41,198 nt of DNA from a virus. This document shows positions 1 through 7,827 of the stretch, in pieces. Location: positions 1-41,198 of IMG/VR virus record IMGVR_UViG_3300033145_001026; one strand, 5' to 3'. Numbering within the stretch: the stretch's first letter is position 1; every line of letters starts with the position of its first letter. Below the pieces are notes generated by a model that was not told where the DNA came from, did not search any database, and worked only from the letters and a program-made list of their open reading frames with translations. The position numbers and the translations under genes are program-made.

Positions 1-114
1 CAATTACCTGTTTTGGTTCAGAAGATGCTTTTTATATTGCGGGAGTGGTATTCCGATTGAGTAATCACTACCGGTATCAAAATAACAGGATAGTAGTTTA
101 TAGAAAATGGCTTA
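1..114. repeat. Terminal direct repeat, left copy (assembly overlap of a circular genome)
   Basis: Bases 1-114 are identical to bases 41085-41198. The same reading frame continues through both copies, so the repeat marks where a circular or circularly permuted genome was cut open. The unique circle is 41,084 bp. A real 114-bp terminal repeat on a linear virion is possible but less likely, because it would lie in the middle of a tail gene. Confidence 0.95.
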
Positions 115-2219
115 ATAATCCGTGGGTAAAAATAATTGACTTTTTTTGTGAGGAGAACTATGTTTATGGTCTGGGCGCAAAATACAAAGACGGCTATATT
201 TATCTTGCTTATATGACTGGTTATTACGATGGTTGGAATTATATATGGAGGCGGGCGCATATTAGAAAATGTAATGATAGTAACGGTAATTTAATTTCCC
301 ATAAAGAAAGTTATCTTATGTCCGGTAATGCAAAGCCATTTTATTATCCGATACATTTTGATATTGATGACGACGATTTTTTTCACTGGTTGTATATAAC
401 AGAAGAAGAAGGAGCATATTCCTGTTATAATATGAAAATACATTTTGTCAGCGGGGCTATAAGTCAAAAAATGTTTGCTGAAGCATCTTTGCCGATAGCA
501 GTATCACTTTTTTCTGATAGACCTTCGCCGAAGACAATACAAATAATTGTTAAAAGGTGGGGAACTCAATGGCAGATTTGGCGTTATGTAGATAGTTCTT
601 GGACATTGTATTCATCTGAAAATATCTCTGGTAGTTTTAATCCAAGCGAATGGGACTGGAGTATAATTCACAGTCAGGATGAAGATAGTGGGTCTATTGT
701 TGCTTATTCGGGATACAAAAATTTATATTGGTGGTCAACCGAAGATACGGAAACTAACGGGCATTTTGAATTGAATCCCGAAGATAGCGCAGAATGGGCT
801 ATCGCAGGAATAGCATTTGGCAATCCTTATGATACACATATTTATACAGAAAAAGATATTCTTGTTTTATTCTTAAAAAAAACGAGGGGTTCTTTTTCTC
901 ATCTTGTTAGAGATATTATAACTTTTACAGGTCAAATGGATACAACGGAATGGACGGTAGGAAAGAGCATTGCCTTGAATACAAATACCGCTGTTGGGAC
1001 AAGGTGCGGAAATTCTATTCGTAAAGATGCTTTTTTAGGGTGGACTGATTTTTTATTTGGGAAAATGATTGACAGCAATTTCTATTACTGTCCGAGGAAT
1101 TTTGCTCCGACAGATGTGACCTCGCCGACAAAAGACCTCAACACGGATACTTTTCATTCGGGGATTCTAAATATAGATTGTTACCTTTTTGATAATCTGA
1201 TTATTAAAACATATACAAGAACATCCGATAATGGAATAGATTGGGACGGCTGGGAGTTAATCAATGACGACGGGACTATCAATTCAACAGCAAAAAGATA
1301 TTTTCAATGGAAGGTTGTTTTTGAAAGTTCCGGCTTGGTTTACGGTGATATTGCATTGGCAAGTGCATATTTTTTCTGGGCAACGGGAATCGGGACTGCA
1401 AGATTTAAGAAAATTGATTGGAATTTTTCTTCGGCGAATATAGAGGAAATTCCTATATCTTTTTCAAATGAAGATAAGGGCGAGAAAATAAAATTCTCAA
1501 AAGTGGAAATAAAGGCAAACCCCTTTATATTGAATGTGAGCACTAAAATCTGGGACGGGGATATTGACTGGACTGCGGAAACAGGGAAAAGTTATAATTA
1601 TAATGTTGTCTTTGAAAACCCTGTTGAAGTGGACGCTGCTTACAAATTGAAAATCAACGGACATTATTATCCCGAAGGAGAAAGCACTTACGGCGGGATA
1701 ACAGTAATTTTTACACGACATCCTATCAGCCCGCAGGTTTTAATCACCGGCGTAAGCGATACGAATATCACAGAATATTTTATAGAGGGAAAAGAGTGGA
1801 CGCAAACATCCGGTAGGATATATTCGGTAGGGGAAGGGATTGAAACTTTACAGATTGAAAATAAATATTTGTCGGATTCCTTTTTGTCGCAGGATACCGC
1901 TAATAAGATTTACAGGGTATTATCAAAAATAATAGTGGGAGTTCGCAGGGAAATGACTTTACCTTATTGCCCGACGATGGATTTGGATAATGTCATAAAA
2001 ATAGAGGACGATGAATTGGATATTACAAGATTTTATCAGGTGCTTGAAATTTCTCACGATATAAAGGAAAAGAAAACAAAACCGAAATGTATTGAATTGG
2101 ATTTGTCAATATATTATAACCCTCTCTACTGGGAGGAAAGAGTTGCAGGTGTGCCAGTCAAATGGGGAACAACTGACGGCGGGACACCGTATTACTGGGG
2201 GGGTGCGAGATATGGTTAA
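1..2219 (+). CDS. Tail hub / tail-associated protein, C-terminal part (gene starts at 39812)
   Basis: This is the 3' portion of a gene that begins at 39812 and crosses the circle join. The joined protein is 1163 residues, and the GTG at 45 corresponds to internal Val440, so it is not a real start. The fragment covers residues 440-1163. It is rich in Trp, Tyr and Asp, fits an extended beta-structured tail-tip protein, and ends in a Trp/Gly-rich tail with PYYWGG. Around 1900-2100 the stretch ending LDLSIYYNP looks like the closing strand region of a baseplate hub. It follows the tape measure (37051) and the 39225 protein, the usual place of the Tal/hub protein that contacts the host and starts DNA entry. 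I recognise no lytic domain in this part. Role by position: high confidence; fold details: inference. Confidence 0.85.
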   Translation, partial: ITCFGSEDAFYIAGVVFRLSNHYRYQNNRIVVYRKWLNNPWVKIIDFFCEENYVYGLGAKYKDGYIYLAYMTGYYDGWNYIWRRAHIRKCNDSNGNLISHKESYLMSGNAKPFYYPIHFDIDDDDFFHWLYITEEEGAYSCYNMKIHFVSGAISQKMFAEASLPIAVSLFSDRPSPKTIQIIVKRWGTQWQIWRYVDSSWTLYSSENISGSFNPSEWDWSIIHSQDEDSGSIVAYSGYKNLYWWSTEDTETNGHFELNPEDSAEWAIAGIAFGNPYDTHIYTEKDILVLFLKKTRGSFSHLVRDIITFTGQMDTTEWTVGKSIALNTNTAVGTRCGNSIRKDAFLGWTDFLFGKMIDSNFYYCPRNFAPTDVTSPTKDLNTDTFHSGILNIDCYLFDNLIIKTYTRTSDNGIDWDGWELINDDGTINSTAKRYFQWKVVFESSGLVYGDIALASAYFFWATGIGTARFKKIDWNFSSANIEEIPISFSNEDKGEKIKFSKVEIKANPFILNVSTKIWDGDIDWTAETGKSYNYNVVFENPVEVDAAYKLKINGHYYPEGESTYGGITVIFTRHPISPQVLITGVSDTNITEYFIEGKEWTQTSGRIYSVGEGIETLQIENKYLSDSFLSQDTANKIYRVLSKIIVGVRREMTLPYCPTMDLDNVIKIEDDELDITRFYQVLEISHDIKEKKTKPKCIELDLSIYYNPLYWEERVAGVPVKWGTTDGGTPYYWGGARYG

Positions 2220-2230
2220 AAGGGGGAGCA

Positions 2231-2488
2231 ATGGAAATACCGAGTGATGATAGAATAGAAAATAAAAACCCGCCGAAAGACCCTGACGATAAAAAAGAAT
2301 TGAATGCAGTTCGGATGATGGCGATTCTTGATAAAATTGTGAACGGTAGTTACGACGGTTTCCGGCTTCCGAATTGGACAACAGCGAATAGACCTTCTCC
2401 GGCGGAATTAGGAGCAATAGGAATAAATAAGGATTCGGGGCATATAGAAGTGTATGACGGGCACAGTTGGCAGCCGTTAAATACGTAA
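2231..2488 (+). CDS. Small tail-fibre-associated protein
   Basis: An 85-residue acidic protein starting 11 bases after the tail hub stop behind a GGGGGAG ribosome binding site. The C-terminal half, RPSPAELGAIGINKDSG then HIEVYDGHSWQPL, resembles the short beta module often found in phage fibre proteins, where a proline-rich lead is followed by a strand pair ending in a Trp near the C terminus. The N-terminal 30 residues are charged and probably disordered or helical. The position between hub and fibre suggests a linker or fibre-attachment subunit. Family assignment is a guess from motif style. Confidence 0.6.
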   Translation: MEIPSDDRIENKNPPKDPDDKKELNAVRMMAILDKIVNGSYDGFRLPNWTTANRPSPAELGAIGINKDSGHIEVYDGHSWQPLNT

Positions 2489-2498
2489 GGGGGGGATT

Positions 2499-4232
2499 GT
2501 GAAAAGAAATATAATTTTAGGATTGTTTATAGCGGGGAGTTTATGGGCGGGAAAATTAGCAGAGGTTGAATACAGCACGATAACTTGGCAACAGGAAAAG
2601 TATATTTCAGGTTCGTATTCTTTTGGCGATTCTACAACGACAGCGAAATCAAATTACGGTGCTAAAATATCATCCACAGGTATAGAGGCAACGCTTATCT
2701 TACTTAACGGAAACAGCATAACAGACCTTTTTATTTCAACAGCAGGGGATACTATGAGCGGAACTTTACATATGGGGGAAAATATAATTGAAGATGCATA
2801 TTTAGAAGGTTCTTATTTAGTAGATACCTTATTCGCTGATGGGAATAAAATCGTTCAGCATAGCACTTCCCCGACTGCTAACGGTGATGTGTCAACAAAA
2901 GGATATTGTGATTATGCAATAAAAAGTTATGAAGGTTTCGTTTCAACTACGGGGGATACAATGAGCGGAAATTTGGTTGTCCCTAAAATAGATTTAATAT
3001 TAGGCGTTATAGAACAAAATGGGGATGAATTATTATTTACTGACGACATTGGAAATACATCTTTTGGATTTAATATTTCTACAACTGGCGAAGCCAATTC
3101 TTCATTAGGGTATTTGGCACTTGCTAATAACATAACAGGTCAATCAAATGTTGCAATAGGAATGCAAGCATTAGAAGATAATACAACAGGACACTATAAC
3201 ACGGCGATAGGTTGTTATTCTCTTATGAATAGTATTTATGGGAATTGTAAAGTTGCAATCGGATTTGGGGCATTAGAAAACAATACTACTGGTTCGGGGA
3301 ATATAGCAATAGGACATAATGCAGGATTTTATGAAACGGGTTCAGATAAACTTTATATTGAAAATTCAGATTCAAGTTCCCCTTTGATTTATGGCGATTT
3401 TGCTTCCAATTTTTTAAGGATAAATGGATATTTAGATATGGTTAATAATTATATTAAGAATGTCTCAACCTATCCGACAAATGTTGGTGATGTTTCAACG
3501 AAAGGATATTGTGATTATGTAGTTAAAGAGGCGACGAATGTAATATCGCAATTATATGCGGCATACAACGCAACGGCAACCTACGACGCTGACTTGAAAA
3601 AAGATACATTCACTTTTACAGGGCAGATTACATTTGCGGATAAGACGACATTTTCAAGTAATACTTTTACGACGGGATTTTCCTCTGCGGCAAAATTTTA
3701 CGGTGACATTTCAAATTGCACGGGACAGGCGGCGGCGGATAATCTTGGAAATCACACGGCGACTGAACAACTAAAAATGGGGAGTTATGATATTTTTACA
3801 TCGTCAGGAATTACGGGACTTGAAAAAATTGTATGGGCGGACGGCACGGTTCAGATTTCAAGTCCTCCGGCGGGCGGGAATGGTGTGGCAATTGAGTATA
3901 TCCAACTTCTCAGGGGTTATGGTGCGGCGGATATTTATAATAGTTCAGATACTCTTAAACCTTATGGGACTTGGTGGCAAGGGGCGGGAGTAAGCGGAGA
4001 TATTACGGGCTTTGATGTTTTTGTAGCGTCAACTACAACAGACGCTTTTACAGTTCGGATATGGATTGACGGTTCTAATTTTGAGGCATTTGCAATTTCG
4101 GCGGGTTCAACACATACGATTATATCAACGACGACAGCACTTTCACCGACGACAATAATCGGATGTGATTTTGAAGGGGTAAATGCCGCTGACCCTGCCG
4201 GTGGGGTTTCAATTATGGTAACGACGGAATGA
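2499..4232 (+). CDS. Tail-fibre-like surface protein with signal peptide and YadA-head-type repeats
   Basis: A 577-residue protein with GTG start behind a GGGGGG-type site. Residues 1-18 (MKRNIILGLFIAGSLWAG) form a typical Sec signal peptide: Lys/Arg, hydrophobic core, small residues. Two fibre modules carry GDTMSG (about residues 83 and 152), each followed by PT-x-x-GDVSTKGYCDY blocks, as in phage fibre repeats. Residues about 198-285 are tandem units of the form N-x-A-I-G-x-x-A-L-x-x-N-x-T-G, matching the left-handed beta-roll seen in YadA-like adhesin heads. The C-terminal 130 residues look like a beta-sandwich tip. It overlaps the next gene by 4 bases. A fibre needing export is unexpected, because phage fibres normally fold in the cytoplasm. 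It could be a virion fibre, or a protein placed on the infected host's surface. Confidence 0.8.
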   Translation: MKRNIILGLFIAGSLWAGKLAEVEYSTITWQQEKYISGSYSFGDSTTTAKSNYGAKISSTGIEATLILLNGNSITDLFISTAGDTMSGTLHMGENIIEDAYLEGSYLVDTLFADGNKIVQHSTSPTANGDVSTKGYCDYAIKSYEGFVSTTGDTMSGNLVVPKIDLILGVIEQNGDELLFTDDIGNTSFGFNISTTGEANSSLGYLALANNITGQSNVAIGMQALEDNTTGHYNTAIGCYSLMNSIYGNCKVAIGFGALENNTTGSGNIAIGHNAGFYETGSDKLYIENSDSSSPLIYGDFASNFLRINGYLDMVNNYIKNVSTYPTNVGDVSTKGYCDYVVKEATNVISQLYAAYNATATYDADLKKDTFTFTGQITFADKTTFSSNTFTTGFSSAAKFYGDISNCTGQAAADNLGNHTATEQLKMGSYDIFTSSGITGLEKIVWADGTVQISSPPAGGNGVAIEYIQLLRGYGAADIYNSSDTLKPYGTWWQGAGVSGDITGFDVFVASTTTDAFTVRIWIDGSNFEAFAISAGSTHTIISTTTALSPTTIIGCDFEGVNAADPAGGVSIMVTTE

Positions 4233-4954
4233 AAAAGATATTTATAATTTTATCCTTGTTTTTAGTAAGCAATATATTTGCGTGGTATAGAATAAAAGGG
4301 ACTCAAGGGGGCGCTGATAGTTCAACGGTGGGTAAATGGGATTTTAACGAAAGCACAGGTACAGTGGCTTATGATGTTTCGGGAAATGGTAATAACGGGG
4401 CGATAACAGGGGCGGTCTATTCAGTTGACGGTTTATGGGGGACTTGTTTGGATTTTGACAGAAGTGCGGTAGATTATGTTCTTTGTGATTATGACGCTTC
4501 TTTCCATTTAGCGAATACGGATTATACAATTGCATTGTGGTTGAAACGAGGAGATACAAGTGCTGACCAATATGATTTTGTTGATACAGTAGATGCGAGC
4601 GGAGGATATATTTTCGGTATGAATGAATCAAAATTAAGGTTTTGTGATGGTGGGTGGACATTTTCAAATGTTACAATATCAGACACCGATTGGCATTATA
4701 TTGGTGTTACTTGTATTAAAGACGATGATGTTTTGAAATTTTATGTTGATGGTTTATTAAAAGAATCGTTAGCGGGGGGTGGTTCAATAGTTGATGGAGG
4801 AAATACCTTAACAATCGCAGTAAGAAATTGGGGTGGTATTGATAGCAATACCGCTTTTGATGGGATATTGGAAGAAATTAAACTTGACAACAGAGCATTA
4901 TCAGCGGCGGAAATTATGGAAAAATATTTAGCACAATTGGAGACAATGAGATGA
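4229..4954 (+). CDS. Secreted LamG-like (concanavalin-type lectin fold) protein
   Basis: A 241-residue protein whose ATG overlaps the upstream stop (ATGA). Residues 1-18 (MKKIFIILSLFLVSNIFA) are a signal peptide. Residues about 30-230 match the laminin-G/pentraxin jelly-roll pattern: VGKWDFNESTG at the start, SGNGNNG, then FTIALWLK-like DYTIALWLKRG, WHYIGVTCIKDDD, LKFYVDG, and the closing FDGILEEIKLDNRALSAAEI. This fold usually binds carbohydrate or surface polymers. It sits between two other exported proteins and is probably translated with them. Expected job: glycan binding at the cell surface or on a fibre tip. The fold is well supported; the ligand is unknown. Confidence 0.82.
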   Translation: MKKIFIILSLFLVSNIFAWYRIKGTQGGADSSTVGKWDFNESTGTVAYDVSGNGNNGAITGAVYSVDGLWGTCLDFDRSAVDYVLCDYDASFHLANTDYTIALWLKRGDTSADQYDFVDTVDASGGYIFGMNESKLRFCDGGWTFSNVTISDTDWHYIGVTCIKDDDVLKFYVDGLLKESLAGGGSIVDGGNTLTIAVRNWGGIDSNTAFDGILEEIKLDNRALSAAEIMEKYLAQLETMR

Positions 4955-5664
4955 AAAAGATAGTTTTAATTTTAAGTTTTTGTGGGTTAAGTTTTGCCGA
5001 AACTTTTGTAGGTCAATATATTATACATACTACTTCATTCCCGCCAGTGGCATTAAATAATATGTTCCAGTATGCAGTAGAAAAATCGGTTGTATTTCCT
5101 CAGCCCGCTTCAATGGTAGAGTGGATTTCGGCGGTTAGTTCAGCGACGGCAAAGAGCGGATTAGTCCGAAAAACTTGGCGACACAGTGAGCCGGTAATTG
5201 ACGAAAGAACAGATGAAATTTTTGCAGAGTGCGATATAAGAGTTGAGGGATTTCATCCGATAGAGAATTTTATAAATCAAGGGAAAATTACAAAAATCGG
5301 ATACTATACTTTTGACCGGCACGGATATAATAGAGACCCTTTAAGCGCAGGGAATATTTACGAGGCGGCGGCACGGCGGAACGCTTGGCGGGATAAATGG
5401 AGATTTGAAGTGGAGGTAAGTTCGGTTAGTGTCGGCGATGAACTTATAATTGACGGCGATACTTATATTGTTGAACATACAACCCCTGCTGTTGACGGTA
5501 GCACGTCTTTAGTGCCAGGCACATCTTACTATTTTGACGGAAGCACTACTCCGATTGTTGTCGGGGAATATGACGAAGTAAAAGGCGGGTGGTTGACTGC
5601 GGTTACGGGATTTATTGTTGTTTTGATTTTGGGAGTAATCGCATTTTTACAAAAGAAAGATTGA
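4951..5664 (+). CDS. Exported membrane-anchored protein, unknown function
   Basis: A 237-residue protein, start overlapping the previous stop by 4 bases. Residues 1-16 (MKKIVLILSFCGLSFA) are a signal peptide. The last 27 residues are a single membrane span preceded by GGWL and followed by QKKD, giving a predicted N-out, C-in topology. The same GGWL-span-basic ending occurs in the protein at 6661. The middle region is mixed alpha/beta with no family I recognise. One Cys lies in the signal and one in the body (AECDIRVEG). It probably displays a domain on the outer face of the inner membrane. Exclusion of superinfecting phage is one hypothesis, with no direct evidence. Confidence 0.7.
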   Translation: MKKIVLILSFCGLSFAETFVGQYIIHTTSFPPVALNNMFQYAVEKSVVFPQPASMVEWISAVSSATAKSGLVRKTWRHSEPVIDERTDEIFAECDIRVEGFHPIENFINQGKITKIGYYTFDRHGYNRDPLSAGNIYEAAARRNAWRDKWRFEVEVSSVSVGDELIIDGDTYIVEHTTPAVDGSTSLVPGTSYYFDGSTTPIVVGEYDEVKGGWLTAVTGFIVVLILGVIAFLQKKD

Positions 5665-5666
5665 GG

Positions 5667-5695
5667 TTGAAATAATGGCATATTTTTGGTAAAAT
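5667..5695 (+). promoter_or_regulatory. Putative sigma70-type promoter before the 5712 gene
   Basis: TTGAAA at 5667-5672, 17 bases, then TAAAAT at 5690-5695. It lies in the only real gap (47 bases) of the 2231-7011 block, just before a gene start at 5712 with GAGGGGGAAAG upstream. Both boxes differ from consensus by one base. It may give separate expression of the jelly-roll protein and downstream membrane/lysis genes. Confidence 0.45.
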
Positions 5696-5711
5696 CAGAG
5701 GGGGAAAGAAG

Positions 5712-6659
5712 ATGAAAAAATTAAGATTATGTATGGGATTTTTGATGATGGCGGGAAGTTGTTTTGCGGCTGCTCCGGGAACGTGGTTTTTGAAACAGAT
5801 AACAGACGCAGGGACAGGAGATACTTATTACATTGCTCAAAGTTCTGACATCCTGTTAGGGAAACAGATTGATACAGAGACGGGTGATACTTATTATGTT
5901 GCTACGACAACGCAGGCGTGGGCTATAACAGCATACAACGCTGAAAATCTCGGTGGTTCGGCGGCGACAAACTATGTTCTATTATCAGGAGCAACAATTT
6001 ATGCAACGGTGGTAGCGTTAGATGCCGAAACTGCGGCACGGATTTTAGCGGATATTGCTTTGGGTATTTCTTCGGCGACAAACAGAACTGACATAGATAT
6101 TGCCTTGAGTTCAATCACGGTAAATACCGACGATATAACAGTTCTTAACGACGCAATGTCTGAATTTATTTCGGAGACAGATGAAGGAGTTACGGTATCA
6201 ACTCATTTAATTGTCAACGGAAGTTTATCAGTATCAAGTGGAACTTATATTTGTGCGTGGTCAACTTCCGCAGAGGTTCAAACAATAGATGCAGATGTGT
6301 ATGTTCCGATAGAGGGTATATATAATACAACTTTTGGTTCAAATTTCTCAAGGGATGGGAGCAGTGTAACATACATCGGAAACATATCAAATATGCCGAT
6401 AAGGGTTCATTTCACAATAACTGTTTTGAACGATTCTGCAAATGTTACGGTATTGCAAGTCAGACCTTATATAAATGGCGTTGCAGGACCGCAAACCCCA
6501 GATAAAACGAGAATAACAGCGGCAAGTTATGGTAGATGTTCGTTGAATTGTATCGGTAAGTTGAATTACGGCGATATTATACAAATCAGATATTGCACTG
6601 ATGATGGGGATGATTTAACTCCAGAAAAATCAAATTTGGTTATGCACGGAGTTTATTAA
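5712..6659 (+). CDS. Secreted fibre-like protein with C-terminal jelly-roll (C1q/TNF-like) domain
   Basis: A 315-residue protein with signal peptide MKKLRLCMGFLMMAGSCFAA. The mature N-terminus holds two near repeats, FLKQITDAGTGDTYYIA and LLGKQIDTETGDTYYVATT. A middle stretch (about 80-165) rich in Ala, Thr, Ile and Asp with regular hydrophobic spacing could form a trimeric stalk. The last 135 residues have the strand pattern of a trimeric jelly-roll head, as in C1q/TNF-like receptor-binding tips, ending with a conserved-looking VMHGVY. The layout is stalk plus receptor-binding head, as in fibres, yet the protein carries an export signal. It is one base from the next gene. Fold: moderate confidence; function: inference. 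Confidence 0.68.
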   Translation: MKKLRLCMGFLMMAGSCFAAAPGTWFLKQITDAGTGDTYYIAQSSDILLGKQIDTETGDTYYVATTTQAWAITAYNAENLGGSAATNYVLLSGATIYATVVALDAETAARILADIALGISSATNRTDIDIALSSITVNTDDITVLNDAMSEFISETDEGVTVSTHLIVNGSLSVSSGTYICAWSTSAEVQTIDADVYVPIEGIYNTTFGSNFSRDGSSVTYIGNISNMPIRVHFTITVLNDSANVTVLQVRPYINGVAGPQTPDKTRITAASYGRCSLNCIGKLNYGDIIQIRYCTDDGDDLTPEKSNLVMHGVY

Positions 6660-6660
6660 T

Positions 6661-7011
6661 ATGAAAAAAATATTAATAATTATTTTGCTGTGGATGGTTG
6701 CTGGATATATTTGGAAAGCAAAAGCAATAATGCTGAAAAAAACCCGCAGGTCAACAGCCAGAATTATTGCAGAAGAAATTGCACGCCGGAAAATGGAACA
6801 ACTGATAACCGGAAATGACATTGAAATTGCGGATGTGATTGTAACGACTAAAACAGAATTATCAGCGAGAAACGTGGTTATATCAACGAGTGGGACTGTA
6901 TATGAAATAAAAGAGAAAGACCCCGCAACAGGGGGCTGGCTTGTCGGCGTTGCCGGAATTATCGCAATTCTAATCAGCGGAATAATCTATTTATTCAGGA
7001 GGAAACAATGA
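6661..7011 (+). CDS. Small exported protein with C-terminal membrane anchor
   Basis: A 116-residue protein with an N-terminal hydrophobic signal or anchor (MKKILIIILLWMVAGYIW), a basic, helical body, and a C-terminal span framed by GGWL and RRKQ. The C-terminal anchor lines up with that of the 4951 protein at most positions (GGWL-x-x-V-x-G-x-I...LI-x-G-x-I), which points to duplication or a shared anchoring need. It starts one base after the previous stop and overlaps the next gene by 4 bases, bridging the surface block and the lysis block. No named family recognised. Confidence 0.68.
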   Translation: MKKILIIILLWMVAGYIWKAKAIMLKKTRRSTARIIAEEIARRKMEQLITGNDIEIADVIVTTKTELSARNVVISTSGTVYEIKEKDPATGGWLVGVAGIIAILISGIIYLFRRKQ

Positions 7012-7265
7012 AAAGAATATTAAACGGTTACTGGGGATTTATTGCTGTCATTATAACTTTGTTACTCGCAGGAGGCAGCGTTCTTGTAAAAGTTGGAAGT
7101 AAGAAAACACAAGTCAATAGAAACACATCTGACATTATAGAAATAAAATCAGAACAAAAAGATTTTCGCAAAGAAATAAATAAGAAATTTGAAGTAGTTG
7201 CGGGGGATTTGGGTTTGATAAAAGGAGCTCTCGGAATTAAAAAACAAGCGAGAGCAAGAAGATAA
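7008..7265 (+). CDS. Small membrane protein with coiled-coil tail (lysis-block; spanin- or accessory-holin-like)
   Basis: An 85-residue protein beginning inside the previous stop (ATGA). A span at about residues 8-27 (YWGFIAVIITLLLAGGSVLV) is followed by a polar helical segment with heptad-like spacing (NTSDIIEIKSEQKDFRKEI) and a basic end. This single-span plus coiled-coil design is seen in inner-membrane spanins and in holin-associated proteins. It stands immediately before two more membrane proteins and the endolysin, supporting a lysis role. No lipoprotein partner was found, so a spanin call remains tentative. Confidence 0.6.
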   Translation: MKRILNGYWGFIAVIITLLLAGGSVLVKVGSKKTQVNRNTSDIIEIKSEQKDFRKEINKKFEVVAGDLGLIKGALGIKKQARARR

Positions 7266-7266
7266 A

Positions 7267-7446
7267 ATGTTTTTCTTTAATCTATTTAGGCACTGGTGGA
7301 TTTCAGTTCTGATTGGAGTGATTTTATTTATTCTCGGCTTAATTCTTATCAATAAGGCAGTTTGGATTATCGGGTTAGTATTTATGGGGATAGGTTTTAT
7401 TTTATTGATAGGTTGGATTTGGTTTATAAATAATTTGGTAATATGA
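7267..7446 (+). CDS. Small two-span membrane protein in the lysis block
   Basis: A 59-residue protein starting with ATG two bases after the upstream stop, ending in an ATGA overlap with the next gene. Two hydrophobic spans (WWISVLIGVILFILGLIL and VWIIGLVFMGIGFILLIGWI) are separated by the short turn INKA. Size, topology and position fit a holin or antiholin, but no family motif is visible. It is densely packed between neighbours with no gap, which supports a real gene despite its size. Confidence 0.62.
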   Translation: MFFFNLFRHWWISVLIGVILFILGLILINKAVWIIGLVFMGIGFILLIGWIWFINNLVI

Positions 7447-7823
7447 AAATAAATATAAAAATTAACAAGGTTTTTCAGTTATATTCAATCTATAAAGTTG
7501 TGAAAAAACTTTTTAATAAAGATAAGAAAAAAGAAAAAACAGTGATTACAGAAAAACGATTCAGAATTTTAGCGGCAAGTTGGAAACTTTATGGATGGTT
7601 AAAAAAGGGGGTAGTGATGGAAGAATTAAGAAGAATGGTTATGAGGTATGTAAGGATTTTTATGTCAGCGGCGATTGCCGGTGGAGTTGGAGCAATGATA
7701 ACAGAGGGGCAGGCAGACCCTATCATAATTCCGTTTATCCCTATCGTGGCAGTTGTTTTCAAATTGTTTAGGGATTTAATCGGAAAAAGTCATCCGAACT
7801 GGGCGAAGTGGTTGCCTGTGTAA
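7443..7823 (+). CDS. Holin candidate with possible dual start
   Basis: A 126-residue protein. The N-terminal 55 residues are very basic (KKLFNKDKKKEK). The C-terminal part starts at an internal ATG at 7617, preceded by GGGGGTAGTG, and would make a 69-residue protein with hydrophobic segments around MSAAIAGGVGAMI and IIIPFIPIVAVVFKLF, ending NWAKWLPV. The short form has holin-like size and topology and lies just before the endolysin. If both starts are used, the long form with its extra positive charge could act as an inhibitor, as in known dual-start holins. That parallel is inference. Confidence 0.6.
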   Translation: MKINIKINKVFQLYSIYKVVKKLFNKDKKKEKTVITEKRFRILAASWKLYGWLKKGVVMEELRRMVMRYVRIFMSAAIAGGVGAMITEGQADPIIIPFIPIVAVVFKLFRDLIGKSHPNWAKWLPV

Positions 7824-7827
7824 GTAA

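Noticed and set aside
2499-7011. Diversity-generating retroelement with variable fibre tip
   Set aside because: No reverse transcriptase, no template/variable repeat pair seen near the fibre or lectin-like genes.
7580-7771. 63-codon + frame inside the holin candidate
   Set aside because: Alternate frame of a better supported gene; composition shadow-like and lacking a ribosome site.
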